64,000 bases of DNA. It comes from Lycorma delicatula (taxonomy: Eukaryota; Arthropoda; Insecta; Hemiptera; Fulgoridae). Position numbers and translations under genes: made by a program. How positions within the stretch are numbered: position 1 is the first letter of the stretch; every line of letters begins with the position of its first letter. The stretch lies in the NCBI RefSeq assembly GCF_047948215.1, contig NC_134463.1:54566201-54630200 (forward strand), in the 5' to 3' direction. A model generated the notes under the pieces. It was not told the origin of the DNA. It saw nothing but the letters and a program-made list of their open reading frames with translations, and did not search any database. Positions 57,290 through 64,000 of the stretch are shown one piece after another.

Positions 57290-58520
57290 AATCATTGTAC
57301 TTTCATTAGAAGATTTCCCGAATTGTATACAAACTTACTACTGAAGATCTGGTGGAATAATGTATAATTTAATTGAATCTTCCATATGCCACATAATTCC
57401 AGAAATAACCTAGGTTGTTTCTTCAAAAACCCGTTAATAGTTTCGTAATACAGTTTACTACTGAAGATCTGGGGGAATAATTTATAATTTAGTTGGGTAA
57501 TACCATGTATCACCCAACAAGAAGATCATTCTTCAAGAATTTCCCCCTTAAATTTCTGGAGGAAAAGCAATTTTTGTTGAATTATACATTTAACGTAGCC
57601 AACGGAAAATGGCTGATCAATAATGTGCTAGGAAAAAAAATTCCCCGATTGATTTTAGGTGGAAAGAAACCCCATTACCTGAAAAGAGTCTTAAGCTTTT
57701 CTCTAGGAGAAATTGTTTGTCACGTACTGTGATATTTTCGAAGGTGAAACTTTGTAATGTTTTCCTTGAACTCTTCGTCCCCATTTGTAATTCTGTAATT
57801 TAGGTTTGACCATAATTTATTCTGATGATATCTGGATCTATAGAATTAGTGTAACCTTGGCGTGATCTAGGGTGATTTTTCCGTATACCGATATCGGGAC
57901 TGTTTCCTCTCTGATAACTGCGTAACAGCTGAAGCGTCTAATCAACGACAGAATAGATATCTACTACTTCCATTTTTTTTTTAAATCAATGATTTACATA
58001 AGTAGTCTCGTTATTTAGAAGTTATCAATAAAATCCTTTCATACATCTTTGGTTGATAAGCTCGAGCTGTTTTTAAAAGGCTCTTTTGTTTCTGATGGAA
58101 GCATTATTTTGTTGCAGCATATATTTAAACTGGCTTATGCAAAATTATTGATAATTAATGTGTTGTTTTCGTAATAGATAAAGATACCGTAATCTCCCCA
58201 AAGAATGCATGAGGGATAGATATCCTGTGCTGTAGGAGCTTGAAGAATTCCTTTAGATGAATTTGCTCACCTAGATTTCCAGTCCCTCTGTAAGTAAACT
58301 AAAGATAACTTTGTCATATCCTTAATCTTTTCCTCTTCAATATTTTTTTCTCTATCAGTAACCTCATTAAGTAACTGGGTTCCTCTGTACGTAATTATAG
58401 CTTCCTTTCTTCTTTTCACTATATCCTTGATTTTTTCTTTCTTTCAGTTACTAAGAATTTCTTTGAGTTACTGGGTTTTTGGTATTCATACGGAGCCACG
58501 GCCGTATGCCTATAGATAAC
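57290..58520 (-). pseudogene. Unknown decayed coding-like region with repeated modules
   Basis: Minus strand. At 58480-58265: KKEKIKDIVKRRKEAIITYR, GTQLLNEVTDREKNIEEEKI, KDMTKLSLVYL. The unit TQ.LxE...xEKIKDxxK is present twice, about 100 bp apart. At about 57810-57730: LNYRITNGDEEFKENITKFH, LRKYHST. At 57480-57300 the 40-codon unit QLNYxLFxQIFSSK(L/F) occurs twice, exactly 120 bp apart, in frame. Stops and shifts separate these pieces. They read like one protein with internal repeats, but I recognise no family. It may be a dead host gene or an inserted foreign gene. Confidence 0.35.
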
Positions 58521-58570
58521 TCTGGTACTTAGTTTCAAGTCCAACCACTGGAACAGGAAATGATAAATGA

Positions 58571-58684
58571 AATTATACCGTCACGATAACTGGTGTTACA
58601 GATGTCCCTGGGGAAGATTATTTCATAATTAATGGAGTTTCAAATACAAAAGATGTGGAAGGAGTGTTGAAAATGGTAAAATGA
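58571..58684 (+). other. 37-codon protein-like open frame
   Basis: Starts after TGA 58568-58570: NYTVTITGVTDVPGEDYFII, NGVSNTKDVEGVLKMVK, stop. The composition is unlike the local AT-driven frames. Too short to classify; it lies on the strand opposite the 57.3-58.5 kb relic. Confidence 0.2.
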
Positions 58685-59259
58685 AACCCAAAATCCAGTC
58701 TGGGGCTGAGATACTTATTAAATGACGCTAGATGTTTTAATCCTTCTTAAAATAATACAGTGTAACACAAAATTCTTTTTGATATTTCGTTAATTTTCAC
58801 CGTACCTTCTAATATCATTCCTTTCAGTTCAATTTCTACTATCAATACACAATTTCTCTTGATATTTAATAAATGATACAAAATTTACCATGTTAAAATC
58901 GGTCAAACTGGCCGTTTCTCGCAAAGTTATTAACCGATTTCTATGAGGTTTCTTTAATCAAATGGGTACGTTACAGGAAATATTCCCGTACAATTTTTTT
59001 GTTCTTGATTACTTTGTATAATATATATATGAGACGCAGTATGGTAATCGGCCTAAAAGTAATCTTTCTACATTTTGGTTCAGGGATTTATAAAAACCCC
59101 TAAAGATTGAGAAAAATGCAAAAAAAACTGGTAAATTATGTTCTCGTTTATAGATGAGAATGATTTTTGGGTTAGCAATTTTGTATTGGCTGGGCTAAAA
59201 TTCTTAAAATTTAGAATACTGATTTCTAAATATGAAACACTGAGGTATTAAAACTTGTT
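58685..59259. other. Nothing confirmed
   Basis: Contains GTTATTAACCGATTTCTATG near 58930, the kind of phrase found in family D-like repeats. Confidence 0.4.
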
Positions 59260-60210
59260 TCCGTTGGGGGGAGGGCATGAAACCGATAGATTTGATGGCA
59301 TCAGAGAAGCAACAGCGTTATTTTGCAAAGAAGTCCGGTGAACTGACGTCAAAGAAAATTCGAGAGATTAAACAACATGGCGATGCCTTATGGCAGGTCA
59401 GATTTGATGAGGCAGAGGGTGGACGTTATACGTATGATCTCTTCCAAAATGTTGTTGGTTTGTGGGACGCCTGTTGAGTATACCCTAATAAGTATGTGAT
59501 GCAATTTCTTTTTGGTCGTAGCGCTTTTTGGGACAGACTGCAGAAATTCGTCCTGGTAGTCTCCCGAATGCGTCCGCAATGTGGACTACTAGATAACGCT
59601 TACCATGTGTTATATCAATGTGCTAAATACTAGTTGATGCGCACGGACACTTTGTCGGTTCGATATCATCGGATTGACGTTAGATCTTCGTGCTAATTGG
59701 AGAATCCGGGCCGAATGGACTATTGTGGAAAATTTTATAACTTATCTAGCAAAGGAAAGGATTGCTGAAGAGTGTTCCGCTTGGGGTTTCCCGCTTTAAG
59801 TTTTGTTGTTGTGTAACATTATTTATGTTTTGCAGTTTTTGTTTTGTATTTAGTGTTAGTGTTGTTACTGTTATTGTGTTTTTGTTAGTTGTTATTTTAT
59901 GTTTTATGTGCTGAACTCACGTTTACCTATTTCGGGTAGGTAGTTCAGTTCCTTTGTTACCGTGTAGTCCATTCAGTCTTATTTAAAACGTGGCATGATG
60001 TGTTTTTTTTTAATGATTTCATGATAATTGTTAGTACACTGATGGAAGTGTCACTTGTGGCACTCACATCATGGCATCCTGGTTGAGGCTAGACTGTAAG
60101 ATGTCTACCGAGGAATCGAAGATTACCTCCGGTAAAGCCCGTAAGGAGTTGGGGACGTGGTGACCGAAACCGTCACAAGGAAGGTGTCTTCTCCTACGGG
60201 GTAAAGATGT
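59260..60210 (+). pseudogene. R1-like LINE, ORF2 C-terminus and 3' UTR
   Basis: Frame from 59277: KKIREIKQHGDALWQVRFDE, AEGGRYTYDLFQNVVGLWDA. Then, one shift later: NKYVMQFLFGRSAFWDRLQK, RMRPQCGLLDNAYHVLYQCA. Then TIVENFITYLAKERIAEECS at about 59730. This is the R1-group C-terminal order (WQ..WD..GR.TY.L...V..W, Q.L.G...F...L, C...C....H.L..C). The 3' UTR (59800-60210) holds GTGACCGAAACCGTCACA and GGTGTCTTCTCCTACGGGG, which recur inverted at 33085-33270. RT and endonuclease are missing. Frameshifts make it inactive. Confidence 0.82.
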
Positions 60211-61178
60211 TAGACAGATGTTCAGGAAGGGCATTTCTTGACTGCTGTTGAATATAAATGAATTATGCGAGAGTTTGGAGCTCTTACAAAATATGAAGAT
60301 TTTATTTAATAACATTTTATCCTGCATGTATCTCAAATTCTAAAATATAAGTTTTAACCGGTTTTCAATTTTTCTAGATTTAATGTTTTTTGTTAAACCT
60401 TGATACACAAGTTTTTCAAGAAAGGGTAGCAACGCCGTGGTTTATTTTTACAATTGTTAGTCTATTTAAAATATATATTATATGATTTGGTGTAACGAAA
60501 TAAACAGAATATTTGATTTATGAAAAAAAGAAAGAAAAATCAATTTTTATTGAACAGGACAACTTTTTTTTCTAAAGATATACAAGTAATTAAACGTTTA
60601 GATATAAAATTATCATAGCTTTTATTGATAATGGTTAAAATACAAACGCAATATCTATTGTTACTAAATGAATCAATATTTGTCAATACTAATACATAGA
60701 CTGAATCTCCGCCCTTATTAATGAACTTCCCCTCATTTTTGCACTGAACTACTTTTACAAAGTTTGTTCAGAATAGAACAGCATATTTAAAAATATTCAA
60801 TAATAAAATAAAAAATTGTTTAAAAATGAATAAAATTAGATATTACATTTGATAATATCTTTTTAAATAAATATTTTTTTGTTAATATACAAATTAACAG
60901 TAGCTATTTTTAAATTTCTAAACTTTGACCTTAAAATCAATTAAGTTTTTTTTAATACTTTGAGAAAACCTAAAATAAATTATTACAGAAAAATGATAAA
61001 TAATGTTGAAACTCAACATTAGAAAAATACTGTATAAAAATTAAATAAAATTAAAAAAAAAACACAAAAAATACAGAATATAAATAATTAATAAAGATAT
61101 GAGCGTTTAACCTGATTATTGGTCTAAACAGTTAATCTGAAATAGCGACAGAGTTACATATTTCGCAACAGAGTAAAA
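60211..61178. other. AT-rich, nothing recognised
   Basis: If the 61.2-kb frame is a last exon, its 3' UTR would lie here. The nearest minus-strand AATAAA I see is near 60620. Confidence 0.45.
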
Positions 61179-61343
61179 TCACTTTTGACAAGAGTACGTG
61201 ACTAATGAGTCTTCAGCTCCTGGGCATTTTGCCTTATTCAGGCCATAGCCAAACAGTTTTTTACCTGTCGAATTATCTTCCGCACAATCTACTTGGTAGG
61301 AATACTGTTGATTACAACAGCAGTTATTTGAAAAAATTGAAAA
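61179..61343 (-). CDS. Cysteine-rich open frame, possible last exon
   Basis: Minus-strand frame of 54 codons plus TGA (61181-61179): FSIFSNNCCCNQQYSYQVDC, AEDNSTGKKLFGYGLNKAKC, PGAEDSLVTYSCQK. Six cysteines, a balanced composition and near-50% GC codons contrast with the flanks. A good splice acceptor lies inside: a T-rich tract (TTTTCAATTTTTTCA) followed by AATCAACAG, after which TATTCCTACCAAGTAG opens the frame as YSYQVDC. If used, the exon is 61179-61306, with 41 codons. The Cys pattern suggests a small secreted protein, but no family is recognised and no upstream exon was found; candidate upstream sequence lies at higher coordinates or beyond the window. Chance is not excluded. Confidence 0.4.
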   Translation of the reverse strand, partial: FSIFSNNCCCNQQYSYQVDCAEDNSTGKKLFGYGLNKAKCPGAEDSLVTYSCQK

Positions 61344-62404
61344 TTAATGTGTCATAATGACACAGTAAATATAGCCGTAACAGCTATATACAGTGAGCAT
61401 TTACTGTTAGCTGAAACAGTAAATATAGCCGTAATATATGCAATTTATTAAAAATAAAATAATAATATAAAAATAGTATGATACAATAACAAAAAGTAGC
61501 AAATCTGATAAAAAAAATTTGTAAAAATAAAAATACAGTCATTTATATAATAATAATAATAATAACATAGAACAGATCATAAAAATAATTTGAAGCATAG
61601 TCTAAAAATATGTTAAAACAATATAAAGATCTGTAATAAATAAATATGAAATATATTCACAGTAGTTAAATTCCACAGCTAAACGAAAGCGCTATCAGGA
61701 ATAAATTCCTTTTCTTTCATCGAAAAAGTTCTTAGTTTGAATCCAAATCAAGGCTGTAGCAATCAGGTCAATTCTGTATCAATTAAAAATGCATTTTTAC
61801 TCGCTATAGAATTAATTTCAACAAATAACGTCTGAATTTGGCATTAGCTTCTTTTTTTGTGCTAAGAAAATAAATAAATTAAAAAAAGATACTTGATGCT
61901 AAAAAAAAAAAGTAAATCAAAAATTAATTTGCCAAGAAAGTTTAAAATTAGTCACGATCCCTCAAAATCATTTATAAAATTCAGCAATGGTAGATTAGGC
62001 AAGTAGCCATACATATTTTCTTTCGTTATACTGAGATTTAATATTTAAAGGTGAGCTACAAGTATAATACACCTGCAATTTCTACACATGAAAAAAAAGA
62101 TGAAACACTTTGTAGAAGACTTTTAGTCAAATCCAGTTAGAGTTGGTAATAACTCCTACTAAAAAAAATGAAGAGGTAATTTTTATTTTTATAAAAATTG
62201 CTTTAACGAAATCCTTGAAGAAATTTTTACAAATTTTTTTCATGTTTAATTTTAAGTACTATTTCAGAAACTTATTTTTATTATTGAAATTCCCATACAA
62301 TTTTGTTAAAGTCGTGTCCTCGAGTTCATGATATACTGTCAAACGTTATGAGGTTGATAAATTGATATTCATTATGAGAATTCTAGTCTGAAGTAGTAAA
62401 GATC
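61344..62404. other. No gene recognised; short duplications
   Basis: ACAGTAAATATAGCCGTAA occurs at about 61362 and 61419. An (ATA)n run is at 61548-61566. Confidence 0.5.
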
Positions 62405-62418
62405 AATTTATTCAACCT

Positions 62419-62716
62419 CTCTCTTTTTCCTGTTTAGCCTCCGGTAACTACCGTTTAGATAATTCTTCAGAGGATGAATGAGGATGATATGTATGAACGT
62501 AAATGAAGTGTAGTCTTGTACATTCTCAGTTCGACCGTTCCTGAGATGTGTGGTTAATTGAAACCCAACCACCAAAGAACACCGGTATCCACGATCTAGT
62601 ATTCAAATCCGTGTAAAAATAACTGGCTTTACTAGGACTTGAACGCTGTAACTCTCGACTTTCCAAATCAGCTGATTTGGGAAGACGCGTTAACCACTAG
62701 ACCAACCCGATGGGTC
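62419..62716 (-). mobile_element. SINE-1, full-length
   Basis: TSD AA(T/G)TTATTCAACCT... at about 62405-62418 and 62717-62730. On the minus strand: CCCATCGGGTTGGTCTAGTG, AAATCAGCTGATTTGG, GTTCAAGTCC, ending GGCTAAACAGGAAAAAGAGA. Closely matches the 43.3-kb copy. Confidence 0.93.
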
Positions 62717-62730
62717 AAGTTATTCAACCT

Positions 62731-63299
62731 GGCCGATGTCATTTGTCATTTTTATGATATTTTATGTGTAACGGAGACTTTTCAAATATACCCTAACCAC
62801 AGGCACACAAAATTATGAATGGTGGCTCCAGGTATGTTAATAGCATCAAGGCAGATTCCCATATGTCATGGATTCGTGTATTTGATTTTATATATAAAAT
62901 GAAATAAAATTATTTTATATACATTAAGAATCTAGAGTAAATATTAAAAGATATATAATAATGAATGTAATAATAAATTTAATCTAATATATAAATTAAT
63001 GAGACGAGTATAGCTTTGCAAGAAAAATCTTTGAAATAGTCGATGTATGTACAAAGTATCTTACGAAGAAATCGGAAATAATATTAGGTCAAGTTATACA
63101 AGTGAAAATAAAAAATTCATGCGCAGTTCTACGCAAGAAGACCGACATTTTTTATATTTTATTACGTTTGATTTTGAATAAGTATCCACTTATTCTAATT
63201 TAAAATTTTATAAAAAATAACCTTTGATTCATAAAAAATAGTTGTCTAAAAACCACTACAATAAAAAATTGATAAATAAATTAAAAAAACAAAATTCAA
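62731..63299. other. AT-rich, nothing recognised
   Basis: No shared repeat found. Confidence 0.5.
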
Positions 63300-63497
63300 C
63301 TCACTCCCAACATTGACTCCCTCTACAAGCACGTATGTAAAATATACCATAATAAATAGTTAAAATAACTCTTTTTTTTTTATCTTAAATGTGCGTAAAT
63401 TAAGATCGACTCAACCAATCAACATCAAATTTTCACATTCATACTTCAGATGCTAAGCGCAAATCTAATTGATCTAGTAGTTTTGAAGATTATACGG
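63300..63497 (+). repeat. Family D repeat fragment
   Basis: Aligns block by block with 9268-9492, ending GTTTTGAAGATTATACGGGG, where the mariner-like element begins. Confidence 0.65.
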
Positions 63498-64000
63498 GGT
63501 GAGCAGCATAAAACCGAACCCATAACGCATCCGCTGCAGAATCGGTAAGTTATGTAGGAATGAAACTTTATGAATGATACGGATAAATTAAATAAGAAAA
63601 CATAAAACATAATTTAAATGATGCATTTATTTACCTTATTTTTACAAAAGAAGTTCAAAACAACTTTGGGCATCGATTCACTTTTGTGCTCGACTGATCA
63701 TATTGAGAGTCGTCTGACGCTAAACGTTGTTGTCAATTGCGTTGATTTCTCTTTGAATGTTCACTTTCAGTTTATCGATATTGTGGGGATTATATGCATA
63801 AACTCTCTCCTTTAAGTAGCCCCAAAGGAAAAATCACAAGTAGACAACTCTGAGGGTGGAGGCCACCGTCCCCTGCTGATAGCTCGTTCTTTTGTGAAAG
63901 CTGCATGAACGCGATTCAGTAAAACATTTGATGTGTGACACGTTGCTCCATCTTAGTGAAAGACGCTGTATTTTTTTTCATTGTCAGTTAATTGCGCATA
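63498..64000 (-). pseudogene. mariner-like transposase, C-terminal part, cut by window edge
   Basis: Minus strand from about 63955: DGATCHTSNVLLNRVHAAFT, KERAISRGRWPPPSELSTCD, then after a 1-base deletion LWGYLKERVYAYNPHNIDKL, KVNIQREINAIDNNV and TAG. The Gln before DGAT is a stop (TAA for CAA). DGAT (second Asp) and the STCDF block (third Asp) with WGYLK are the hallmarks of this Tc1/mariner group. It is a different family from 24.3 kb. The right end of the element is at about 63498 (GGGGTGAGCAGCATAAAACC). The N-terminal half lies beyond base 64000. Confidence 0.88.

Noticed and set aside
1..64000. CRISPR arrays, operons, riboswitches
   Set aside because: No regularly spaced direct repeats of that kind and no prokaryotic gene order; the window is eukaryotic repeat DNA.

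Overview
This window looks like intergenic, repeat-filled nuclear DNA from an insect. It is strongly AT-rich and has no bacterial-style operons. It carries many decayed transposon relics, two families of tRNA-headed SINEs, and long (TA)n/(GT)n microsatellites. A hemipteran or other hemimetabolous insect is my best guess, from the overall mix of transposases, LINEs and SINEs, but nothing here fixes the species. I recognise no complete host gene. The best candidates for host coding sequence are a 54-codon cysteine-rich open frame at 61.2-61.3 kb (minus), a 111-codon open frame at 51.5-51.8 kb (minus), and a broken coding-like stretch at 57.3-58.5 kb (minus).

Layout. 1.4-2.6 kb: 5'-truncated I-clade-like LINE (RNase H end plus (TAA)n tail). 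2.9-4.1, 6.7-7.9, 47.7-48.8, 50.0-50.9, 52.7-53.7 and 54.4 kb: copies of a repeat I call family B, with a terminal hairpin and several later insertions. 11.0-11.9, 35.2-36.6 and 42.7-44.8 kb: three solo LTRs of one family, all on the minus strand. Each is about 897 bp once insertions are removed, and they share a TATA/initiator core. 14-17 kb: two SINEs around a DDE (IS630/Tc1-type) transposase relic. 19.3-20.0 kb: a palindrome of about 690 bp. 23-27.5 kb: LINE and mariner relics. 33.1-34.3 and 59.3-60.2 kb: two members of one R1-like LINE family, the first internally deleted. 38.9-41.0 kb: pogo/Tigger-type transposase relic split by a tandem repeat and a retro-insert. 42.3-44.8 kb: the clearest nest, a SINE inside a LINE ORF1 inside a solo LTR. 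63.5-64.0 kb: the end of another mariner-like transposase, cut by the window edge.

How the parts relate. Insertion order can be read from target-site duplications (TSDs). LINEs and SINEs have landed in family B copies, in an LTR and in each other. The two SINE families have unrelated tRNA-like heads but share their 3' tail, which suggests both use one LINE's machinery. Several near-perfect small-loop hairpins lie inside relics and look like template-switch mutations rather than transposon ends. All coordinates for element boundaries come from reading TSDs and internal alignments by eye; family names come from recognised protein motifs, not from database searches.
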